Source: Bacillus sp. AZ43 (GTDB lineage: Bacteria > Actinomycetota > Actinomycetes > Mycobacteriales > Geodermatophilaceae). From it: a stretch of 64,000 nt of DNA. Under the pieces are notes generated by a model. The model saw nothing but the letters and a program-made list of their open reading frames with translations, did not search any database and was not told the origin of the DNA. A program made the position numbers and the translations under genes. Position 1 is the first letter of the stretch. Every line of letters begins with the position of its first letter. The stretch covers positions 62,001 through 126,000 of the forward strand of contig SPQJ01000005.1 in assembly GCA_004570425.1 (NCBI GenBank). Reading direction: 5' to 3'. Positions 57,581-64,000 of the stretch are shown here, one piece after another.

Positions 57581-58444
57581 TCAGCCCCGCGGCTGCAGCA
57601 CGAAGTCGTACCGCGCCTCCACCCAGGGCACGTCGATGGTCCCGCCGTCCGGGGTCGGACCGGGCTCGCGCTCCTCGAACCGGACGACGAGCTCCTGCTT
57701 GGTGCCGAAGACGACGTCGCTGTCGAGGTAGGGCGCGCCCTCCTGGAACAGGTGGGTGATCAGCGGCTCGTAGCCGGGCACGTTGATCAGGAAGTGGATG
57801 TGCGCCGGCCGGAAGTGGCTGATCGCGGTCCGGGAGATCAGGTCACCGACGGGCCCGTCCATCGGGATCGTGTAACCCAGCGGCGCGATGGTGCGCAGGC
57901 AGTAGCCGCCGTCCTCCCGGGTGGTGTACTTCGCGCGCAGCCGTGCCTCGTCGATGTCGGGGATCTGCGACTCGTAGGCGCCCTCGGTGTCGGCCTGCCA
58001 GATGTCGAGCACCCCGCCGCCCACCGGGTTGCCCGCGAGGTCGCGCACGGTGCCGTGCAGGTACAGCGGTGTCCCGGGCAGGCCCTGGGACATGTCCGCG
58101 CCGTACTCGAGCTCGGGCGAGCCCTCGATGTGGAAGGGGCCGAGCACCGTCGCCGGTGTCGCCGCGGGGTCGAGCCGGTGGTTCATCTGGACGACGAGCA
58201 TCGACAGGCCGAGGACGTCGGACGCGAGGATGAACTCCTCGCGCTTCTCGTCGCTGATCTTCCCGGTCGCGGTCAGCCACTGCACCGCCGCCATCCACTC
58301 GGCCTCGGTGAGCCGGACCTCGCGGGCGAAGTCGTGCAGGTGCCGGACCAGCGCCGTCATCAGCTCGGCCAGGCGGGGGTCCTTCGCGGTCGCCCAGCGC
58401 TCCACGGCCAGGTCGGTGATGTTCTCCTCGGTGACCAGTTGCAC
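57581..58444 (-). CDS. Intradiol ring-cleavage dioxygenase, hydroxyquinol 1,2-dioxygenase-like
   Basis: A 287-residue intradiol dioxygenase. The N-terminal dioxygenase_N helical domain (residues 1-95, AELMTALVRHLHDFAREVRLT) is followed by the catalytic part: VLGPFHIEGSPE, DIWQADTEGAYES (Tyr ligand), a second Tyr in PLGYTIPMDG and the two His in HFRPAHIHFLI. It cleaves a catechol or hydroxyquinol ring between the hydroxyls to a muconate or maleylacetate, using Fe(III). GTG 58444 follows GGAGGAAGCC. Last gene of a four-gene set. Confidence 0.88.
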   Translation of the reverse strand: MQLVTEENITDLAVERWATAKDPRLAELMTALVRHLHDFAREVRLTEAEWMAAVQWLTATGKISDEKREEFILASDVLGLSMLVVQMNHRLDPAATPATVLGPFHIEGSPELEYGADMSQGLPGTPLYLHGTVRDLAGNPVGGGVLDIWQADTEGAYESQIPDIDEARLRAKYTTREDGGYCLRTIAPLGYTIPMDGPVGDLISRTAISHFRPAHIHFLINVPGYEPLITHLFQEGAPYLDSDVVFGTKQELVVRFEEREPGPTPDGGTIDVPWVEARYDFVLQPRG

Positions 58445-58497
58445 GGCTTCCTCCTGGAGTGGGATGGACGGCGGTCGCCGCCCGGGGTCGGGACGGT

Positions 58498-59469
58498 TCA
58501 GGGCTCGAGGACCAGTCGGGCGGTCGCCGCCCCGGCCGCCTGGCGGGACCATGCCTCCGAGACGGCCTCGAGCGGGAGCACCTCGTGCGCCACGGAGATC
58601 TGCCCCTCGGCGGCGTGCCGCGCGACGGCGGTCAGCGCCTGCGCCCGCTCGTCGGACGTGAGCGCGTTGTTGGTGTAGCCGAGGATCTCCGCCGACCGCG
58701 CGCGCAGCACCGCCGACGAGAACTCGGCCACGTCGCCCGACGCCCCTCCGAGGTTGACCAGGCGGCCGCCCTGCCCCAGCACGCGAGAGGCCGCGGTCGC
58801 CGCGACCCCGAACACCGGATCGACCACGACGTCGGCCTTGCCGTCGCACGCGTTCTGGAACCGGGCGGTGAGCGCGTCGGCATCGCCCTCCAGCGGCACC
58901 ACGGCGTCGGCGCCCAGCACGCGGGCGCGCTCCTGGGCCTGGGTCGACCGGCACACCGCGACCACCCGCCCGGCGCCCAGCAGCCGGGCGGCGCCGATGG
59001 CCGCCTGGCCGACGGCACCCCCGGCCCCGAGGACGAGGACCGTCTCGCCGGCGCGCAGCCGGCCGCGGTCGGACAGGATCATCCAGGCCGCGACGGCGGA
59101 CAGCCCCAGCGCGGCCAGCGCGGCGTCCGGCACGGCCTGGGTCACCGGGACGACGTCGGCGTCGGGCACCGCGCAGCGCTCCGCGAGGCTGCCGTCGCAC
59201 GGGGCCATGCCGGCACGGGTGGAGAACCAGACCCGGGTGCCGGTCGGCAGGGCCGCCGAGTCCTCGACGACGCCGACGCCCTGGACGCCGGGCACGTAGG
59301 GAACCGCGGGCCGGCCGAAGTAGGAGGTGCCGGAGGCGGCGAGCTGGTCGAGGGGCACGATCGGCGCCGCGGTCACCCGCACCAGCGTGCGGCCGGGACC
59401 GGGCGCGGGGTCGGGGTGCTCGGCGTGGACCGGCGGCTGCCCCGGCTCGTGGAGGACGGCGGCGCGCAC
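58498..59469 (-). CDS. MDR-superfamily oxidoreductase, quinone-reductase-like
   Basis: A 323-residue medium-chain reductase without the zinc ligands of alcohol dehydrogenases, of the NADPH:quinone reductase type: AAVLHEPGQPPVHAEHPD, the PYVPGVQGVGVVE loop, the cofactor motif VLVLGAGGAVGQAAIGAARLLGA and a late VNLGGASGDVAEFSS. It starts 3 bases after the upstream CS-like gene and lies 53 bases before the dioxygenase, so it is in the same operon. A reductive role on the dioxygenase product (maleylacetate-like) is possible but not shown. Confidence 0.8.
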   Translation of the reverse strand: MRAAVLHEPGQPPVHAEHPDPAPGPGRTLVRVTAAPIVPLDQLAASGTSYFGRPAVPYVPGVQGVGVVEDSAALPTGTRVWFSTRAGMAPCDGSLAERCAVPDADVVPVTQAVPDAALAALGLSAVAAWMILSDRGRLRAGETVLVLGAGGAVGQAAIGAARLLGAGRVVAVCRSTQAQERARVLGADAVVPLEGDADALTARFQNACDGKADVVVDPVFGVAATAASRVLGQGGRLVNLGGASGDVAEFSSAVLRARSAEILGYTNNALTSDERAQALTAVARHAAEGQISVAHEVLPLEAVSEAWSRQAAGAATARLVLEP

Positions 59470-59472
59470 GGC

Positions 59473-60282
59473 TCAGCCCTCGGACCCGGGCGCGGGGTCG
59501 ACGTAGACCGCGTTGCGGTCGACGGCGAGATAGGCGTCCATCCCGATCGGGCGGCGGCGTTCCTCCGCGATCTGGCCGAGCAGCCCGGCGGCGCGGGCCA
59601 GGAGCGCGAAGCCCCGCAGCAGCTCGACGGGGAGCCCGAGGTCGGCCAGGGCCGCGCCGCAGACGCCGGCGCCGTTGAGCGGCAGCCGGCGGCCGAGCAC
59701 CTCCTCGTGCACCCGGCCGATCGCCTCGAACAGCCGCAGGTGGGGGCCGCGAAGCCCCTCCTGCTCGGCGATCCCGATGAGCACCGGCGTCCGGGGGTCC
59801 CCGGCCTTGTGCACGGGGTGCCCGAGCCCCGGGACGAAGCGCTTCGCCGCCCGGGTGGCCCGCACTGCCTCGAGCGCCACCGCGTCCCACCCGGCGTCGT
59901 CGGTGGGCAGGGGGCCGTCGTGGCGCTCGAGCACCTCGTGCAGGTAGGTCCCGCAGTCCTCGGTGACCCCGAGGAAGCGGGACCCGCCGCCGAGGAGGCC
60001 CGCGGCCAGCGCGCCCTGCAGCGAGTCGGGTGCCGAGAGGTAGGTCAGGCGGGCCGCGATCGCCGTCGGGGTGAAGCCGTGATCGGCCAGCGCCACCAGC
60101 ACCGCCTCGAACACCCGGGTCTCCGACGGCGTGGGCCGGCGCATCGCCACCAGCCAGAAGGCGAGCTCGCCGAAGCCGACCTTCCCCATCAGGTCGGCGG
60201 TCAGGTCCTGGCCCAGCAGGCGGATCTCGTCGGCGGTGGAGGTGCCGAGCGAGGTCGGGAAGGACAGGGGGCCCTCGGTCAT
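59473..60282 (-). CDS. Citrate synthase-superfamily protein, citryl-CoA lyase-like
   Basis: A 269-residue protein with the C-terminal part of the citrate-synthase fold, clearly short compared with ~380-430 for the synthase: LGTSTADEIRLLGQDL, GFGELAFWLVAMRRPTPSE, FLGVTEDCGTYL, the active-site GLGHPVHKAGDPRTP and GVCGAALADLGLP. This length matches bacterial citryl-CoA lyases (cleaving citryl-CoA or a related acyl-CoA to acetyl-CoA and an oxo acid). It overlaps the CoA-transferase stop by 4 bases, so the pair probably activates and then cleaves one acid. Confidence 0.8.
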   Translation of the reverse strand: MTEGPLSFPTSLGTSTADEIRLLGQDLTADLMGKVGFGELAFWLVAMRRPTPSETRVFEAVLVALADHGFTPTAIAARLTYLSAPDSLQGALAAGLLGGGSRFLGVTEDCGTYLHEVLERHDGPLPTDDAGWDAVALEAVRATRAAKRFVPGLGHPVHKAGDPRTPVLIGIAEQEGLRGPHLRLFEAIGRVHEEVLGRRLPLNGAGVCGAALADLGLPVELLRGFALLARAAGLLGQIAEERRRPIGMDAYLAVDRNAVYVDPAPGSEG

Positions 60283-61466
60283 GCCGATCGCTCCTGGTCG
60301 TCGGGGGCGGCGAGCCACTGCCGGATCTCGGTGCCGTGCTCGTCGAGGGTCGGCGGGGGCAGGCGGTAGCCGGGCTCGGTGGCCGAGAAGGTGATCGGGT
60401 TCCGGATGGAGGGCACGGCGGCGTCCCCCTCCCCCGCCGTGATCACCGGGTCCAGGCCGATCTCCTCGGCGAACGCGACGCCCTGGTCGATCGTGTTGAT
60501 CGGCCCGCACGGCACGCCGGCGCCGATGATCTCGCGGAACCAGTCCATCTTGGAGCGGGTCCGCAGCTTCTCGACCAGCAGCGGACGCAGCTCGTCGCGG
60601 TTGGCAGTGCGGTCCTCGTTGCGCCGGAACCGGGGGTCGTCGACCAGCTCGGGCAGTCCCAGGACGCCGCACAGGCGGCGGAACTGCCCGTCGTTGCCGG
60701 CGGTGACGATCAGCTCGCCGTCGGCGCAGGGTAGCGGCTCGTACGGGAAGAGGCTGGGGTGGCTGTTGCCCATCCGGAACGGGACGACGCCGCCGGCGAC
60801 GAAGGCGCTGGTCTGGTTGACCAGCCCCGAGAGCGCCGAGCTGAGCAGGTTGACCTCGACGTGCTGGCCCCGGCCGGTCTCGTGCCGGTGGTTGAGCGCG
60901 GAGAGGACGCCGATGGTGGCGTGCAGGCCGGCCATGACGTCGAACAGCGCGACCCCGGCGCGGTAGGGCTCCCCGTCGGGATCGCCGGTCAGGGACATGA
61001 ACCCGGAGATGGCCTGCACGATCAGGTCGTAGCCCGGCAGCGACGCCCCGCCCGGGCCGCTGCCGAAGCCGCTGATCGAGGCGTAGACGACGCCGGGGTT
61101 GGTCGCGGCGACGGCGTCGTAGTCCAGGCCGAAGCGGGCCAGGCCACCCGGCTTGAAGTTCTCCACGAGGACGTCGGCACGGCGCGCGAGCTCCTGCGCC
61201 AGGGCGACGTCACCCGCGTCCTTGAGGTCCAGCGCCACCGACCGCTTGTTGCGGTTGACGCCCAGGTAGTACGTCGACACGCCCTCGCGGACCGGCGGCT
61301 GCCAGGTCCGGGTGTCGTCGCCGCCCGGGCCCTCCACCTTGACGACCTCCGCGCCCAGGTCCGCCAGCAGCATCGTGCTGTACGGCCCGGCGAGGATCCG
61401 CGAGAAGTCCGCGACCAGCAGGCCGGCCAGCGGCCCACCCGGTGACGGATCCGGTCCTGAGGTCAT
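60279..61466 (-). CDS. CaiB/BaiF (class III) CoA transferase
   Basis: A 395-residue family III CoA transferase: ADFSRILAGPYSTMLLADLGAEVVKVEGPGGDDTR-type start, FKPGGLARFGLDYDAV, the catalytic Asp in GVALFDVMAGLHAT (about 178) and late PCGPINTIDQGVAF. It moves CoA between acyl groups via an aspartyl-CoA. It is the first gene of the operon and overlaps the citryl-CoA-lyase-like gene by 4 bases. ATG 61466 is chosen; the upstream in-frame extension is not needed by the family. Confidence 0.9.
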   Translation of the reverse strand: MTSGPDPSPGGPLAGLLVADFSRILAGPYSTMLLADLGAEVVKVEGPGGDDTRTWQPPVREGVSTYYLGVNRNKRSVALDLKDAGDVALAQELARRADVLVENFKPGGLARFGLDYDAVAATNPGVVYASISGFGSGPGGASLPGYDLIVQAISGFMSLTGDPDGEPYRAGVALFDVMAGLHATIGVLSALNHRHETGRGQHVEVNLLSSALSGLVNQTSAFVAGGVVPFRMGNSHPSLFPYEPLPCADGELIVTAGNDGQFRRLCGVLGLPELVDDPRFRRNEDRTANRDELRPLLVEKLRTRSKMDWFREIIGAGVPCGPINTIDQGVAFAEEIGLDPVITAGEGDAAVPSIRNPITFSATEPGYRLPPPTLDEHGTEIRQWLAAPDDQERSA

Positions 61467-61691
61467 CGCTGTCCGCCCACTCCCCTCGTGCCGGACGAGT
61501 GTCCGCTCGACGCGACGAAGTCTTGTGACACCGACCACGCCGTGTCAACCGGGGAACTCGCGAGCGCCGGGACGGGCGGGGGGCTCTTGACAGCACCGCG
61601 CGACGCCACGATTGTGACCGGCATCGCACACGGCAACCGCTCTGCGGACACGTGTCCGGGTGCGCGACGACGACGTCCGAGGAGAAGCCGA

Positions 61692-63170
61692 ATGACCAGT
61701 TCCGCTCCCCAGCCCGGCCGGCCCCTGGTGTTCCGCGGCGGCACGGTCCTGACGATGGATGATTCCTGCACGGTCCTCTCCGACGCCGACGTGCTGGTGG
61801 TCGACGACCGGATCGCCGCCGTCGGGACGGCGCTGGAGGTGCCCGAGGGCACGCAGGAGATCGACGCGCGCGGCGGCATCGTCATGCCCGGCATGATCGA
61901 CACCCACCGGCACATGTGGCAGACCGCGATGCGCGGCTACGGCGCCGACTGGACGCTCACCCAGTACTTCGTCTGGTACTACCTCGAGCACGGCAAGAAG
62001 TTCCGCCCGCAGGACATCGCCGCCGGCAACCGGCTGGCCGCCATCGAGTCGCTCGACGCCGGCGTGACGACGACCGTCGACTGGTCGCACAACCTGCACA
62101 CCATCGACCACGGCGAGGCGGCGCTCGACGCGCTCCGCTCGGTGCCCGGCCGGTTCGTCCTCGCCTACGGCAACATCCAGGCCGGCCCCTGGGAGTGGAC
62201 CGCCGACCCCGCCGTCCGGTCGTTCCTGGAGCGGCTGCGCGACGAGCGCGACGACATGATGGGCGTGCAGCTCGCCTTCGACGTCACCGGCGACCCGGCC
62301 TTCCCGGAGAAGGCGGCCTTCGAGGTGGCCCGCGAGCTCGGCCTGCCGGTCACCACGCACGCGGGCGTCTGGGGGGCGACGAGCGACACCGGCATCCAGC
62401 AGATGTACGACGGCGGCTTCATGACGCCGGAGACGACGTACGTGCACGCCTCCACGCTGACCCGGGACAGCTACCAGCGGATCGCCGCCACCGGCGGGTC
62501 CATCTCGGTGGCGACCGAGTCCGAGTGCAGCGCCGGGCAGGGCCACGCCCCCACCGAGCAGGTGCTGCAGTACGGCATCCCGGTGTCGCTGTCGATGGAC
62601 ACCAGCGTCTGGTGGAGCGGCGACATGTTCTCCGCGATGAGGGCGACGCTGAACGCCGACCGGATGTCGGAGCACCTCACCGCGCACCTGAAGGGCGAGA
62701 CGATCACCCAGCTTCGGCTGCGGGCCAAGCAGGTCGTCGAGTGGTGCACCAAGGGCGGCGCGCACACCATCGGCCGGGACTCCGACCTCGGCAGCCTCGA
62801 GGCGGGCAAGAAGGCCGACGTCGTGCTGATCAAGAACGACGCCTCCCCGGTGTCGTTCCCGCTGCTCAACCCGCTGGGGCACGTCGCGTTCCAGGCCCAG
62901 CGCGGCGACGTGCACACCGTGGTCGTCGACGGCCGGGTCGTGAAGTTCGACGGCACGCTGGTCGGGATCGATCTCGGCGCGGTGCGCACCGAGATCGAGA
63001 ACACCATCGACTACCTCAAGGGCGAGTGCGGCGAGGACGTCTGGCAGAGCGGGATGTTCCCGGAGATGCCCGAGGCCGAGCAGTCGATCCTCGAGAACCC
63101 GTACCAGTACTCCGACTTCAAGGACGAGTCCAAGCGCGCCGGCGGCGAGGAGCGCGTCCTCGGCCGGTGA
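61692..63170 (+). CDS. Amidohydrolase-superfamily protein, aminohydrolase-like
   Basis: A 492-residue cytosolic metal-dependent hydrolase of the ATZ/TRZ and SAH-deaminase type. Metal ligands are in order: HxH in DTHRHMWQTA (about residue 75), His in TTHAGVWGA, His in YVHASTLTR and Asp in SMDTSVWW. It begins with the beta-sandwich FRGGTVLTMDD and ends with ADVVLIKN and DGRVVKFDG, which complete the sandwich. The substrate could be a nucleobase, triazine-like or other amine. ATG 61692 follows GAGGAG. It diverges from the CoA-transferase operon. Confidence 0.85.
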   Translation: MTSSAPQPGRPLVFRGGTVLTMDDSCTVLSDADVLVVDDRIAAVGTALEVPEGTQEIDARGGIVMPGMIDTHRHMWQTAMRGYGADWTLTQYFVWYYLEHGKKFRPQDIAAGNRLAAIESLDAGVTTTVDWSHNLHTIDHGEAALDALRSVPGRFVLAYGNIQAGPWEWTADPAVRSFLERLRDERDDMMGVQLAFDVTGDPAFPEKAAFEVARELGLPVTTHAGVWGATSDTGIQQMYDGGFMTPETTYVHASTLTRDSYQRIAATGGSISVATESECSAGQGHAPTEQVLQYGIPVSLSMDTSVWWSGDMFSAMRATLNADRMSEHLTAHLKGETITQLRLRAKQVVEWCTKGGAHTIGRDSDLGSLEAGKKADVVLIKNDASPVSFPLLNPLGHVAFQAQRGDVHTVVVDGRVVKFDGTLVGIDLGAVRTEIENTIDYLKGECGEDVWQSGMFPEMPEAEQSILENPYQYSDFKDESKRAGGEERVLGR

Positions 63171-63196
63171 AGGACCTCGCGCAGAAAGGTCACCAG

Positions 63197-64000
63197 ATGG
63201 CGGGACGAGGAACGGGGCCGGACTTCGTGGAGGCCCTCGCCCGGGGGCTCGACGTCCTCGGGTGCTTCGACGCCGACCACCGGACGATGACCCTCGCCGA
63301 GGTCGCCGCGGCCGCCGGGCTGGCCCGTCCCACCGCCCGGCGGCTGCTGCTCACCCTGGAGGAGCTCGGCTTCGTCCGCTCCACCGCGGGCGGGTTCGCG
63401 CTCACCCCCAAGGTGCTGTCGCTCGGCATGGCCTACATCGGCTCGCTGGGGCTGTGGGACATCGCGCGCCCGCACCTGGAGGCCCTCGTCGCGCAGACCG
63501 GCGAGTCGTCGTCCATGGCGCAGCTCGAGGGGTCGGACATCGTGTACGTGGCGCGCGTCGCCGTCCCCAAGATCATCGCGCTCCGCGTGGAGGTCGGGAC
63601 GCGGTTCCCGGCCGTCCAGACCTCGCAGGGCAAGGTGCTGCTGGCCGCGCTCGCCCCCGACGAGCTCGGCGCCGCGCTCGCCGTCCCCAGCCGGTCGGGC
63701 CTGCCCCCGTACATCGGCCGGGACGCCGCCGCGCTCGAGCGCGAGCTGACGGAGGTGCGGGCCCGCGGCTGGGCGCTGGCCGACGAGGAGCTGGCGCCCG
63801 GTGTGCGGTCGATCGCCGTCCCGGTCCGCGACGGCGCGGGGGCCGTCCGGGCGGCGATGAACGTGACGGTGCACGCGGCGGAGACCTCGACCGAGCGGCT
63901 CCTGCAGGAGCACCTCCCCCGGCTGCTCCGCACCGCCGGCGAGGTCAGCGCCGAGTGGGCGCTCTGGCAGTCCCGCCCGCACGTCGAGGTCGCCCGCGGG
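63197..64000 (+). CDS. IclR-family transcriptional regulator, 3' end cut by window edge
   Basis: At least 268 residues, no stop before the edge. The winged helix is at about 10-70 (EALARGLDVLGCFDADHRTM; LAEVAAAAGLARPTARRLLLTLEELGFV) and the effector domain follows (GLWDIARPHLEALVAQTGESSSMAQL, VQTSQGKVLLAAL). IclR proteins of the PcaR/PobR kind control aromatic catabolism, which fits the dioxygenase operon nearby. ATG 63197 is 26 bases after the amidohydrolase stop and has AAAGG upstream, so it is probably co-transcribed. Confidence 0.88.
   Translation, partial: MAGRGTGPDFVEALARGLDVLGCFDADHRTMTLAEVAAAAGLARPTARRLLLTLEELGFVRSTAGGFALTPKVLSLGMAYIGSLGLWDIARPHLEALVAQTGESSSMAQLEGSDIVYVARVAVPKIIALRVEVGTRFPAVQTSQGKVLLAALAPDELGAALAVPSRSGLPPYIGRDAAALERELTEVRARGWALADEELAPGVRSIAVPVRDGAGAVRAAMNVTVHAAETSTERLLQEHLPRLLRTAGEVSAEWALWQSRPHVEVARG

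Noticed and set aside
1-64000. CRISPR array, prophage, complete IS element, tRNA or rRNA
   Set aside because: No regular spaced repeats, transposase, integrase or RNA-gene sequence was recognised; the only element-like gene is the HNH endonuclease.

Overview
The window is high-GC actinobacterial chromosome. The gene content (principal sigma factor, WhiB, DUF222/HNH 13E12-type endonuclease, DUF5313, RNase J, LigB-type DNA ligase, malate:quinone oxidoreductase) and the heavy use of GTG starts and 4-base GTGA/ATGA gene overlaps point to a soil or stone actinobacterium, most likely a member of Geodermatophilaceae (Blastococcus, Geodermatophilus, Modestobacter). That assignment is an inference from protein style, not from an rRNA. 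I see no rRNA, tRNA, CRISPR array, complete insertion sequence or prophage.

Layout. 0-9 kb: the 3' edge-cut sigma factor, a STAS-like gene with an apparent frameshift, a Zn alcohol dehydrogenase operon, a P-type ATPase, a P-loop protein, a 5'-truncated VWA gene remnant, and an HNH endonuclease with an SOS-box-like operator. 9-13 kb: saccharopine-dehydrogenase-like oxidoreductase, ATP-dependent DNA ligase, LLM flavin oxidoreductase. 13-20 kb: a TPR-GGDEF diguanylate cyclase, then a four-gene translationally coupled envelope-glycan operon (PIG-V-like mannosyltransferase, GT2, ChbG/YdjC deacetylase, methyltransferase), a DMT-like and a YihY-like membrane protein. 20-25 kb: sulfotransferase, two tandem globin-reductase genes coupled to a DivIVA-like protein, and an alpha/beta hydrolase. 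25-31 kb: a tightly chained operon led by a molybdopterin oxidoreductase that lacks its N-terminal Fe-S cysteines, followed by a helical protein, a SatP-like membrane protein, a GH13 glycosidase and a Mug-type DNA glycosylase; a Cys-rich copper-storage-like protein diverges from it. 31-39 kb: Mqo, patatin, small conserved proteins, a DeoR regulator with an MFS transporter, YciI, WhiB. 39-47 kb: alditol-oxidase-like flavoprotein, a signal-less subtilase paired with a stand-alone propeptide-like protein, a DrrAB-type ABC exporter, DoxX, HbpS-like and OhrR-like genes. 47-50 kb: a MurL-MurD2 pair, the alternative route that puts D-glutamate into peptidoglycan. 50-57 kb: HxlR regulator, GNAT, cold-shock protein, RNase J, a Clp-N/HTH protein with twin palindromic operators, and a CPA1 antiporter. 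57-64 kb: a catabolic locus (CoA transferase, citryl-CoA-lyase-like protein, MDR oxidoreductase, intradiol dioxygenase) divergent from an amidohydrolase and an edge-cut IclR regulator.

Regulatory reading. Many genes have a TANNNT-type hexamer 6-8 bases before the start codon and no Shine-Dalgarno, as expected for leaderless transcripts. Several regulator genes (DeoR, OhrR-like, HxlR, Clp-N/HTH) carry a dyad exactly over such a promoter, suggesting autoregulation. The most notable systems are the MurL/MurD2 pair, the Clp-N/HTH promoter with its -35 and -10 inside two palindromes, the Fe-S-less molybdoenzyme operon and the split subtilase/propeptide pair. No stretch over about 300 bases is without a gene or gene remnant.
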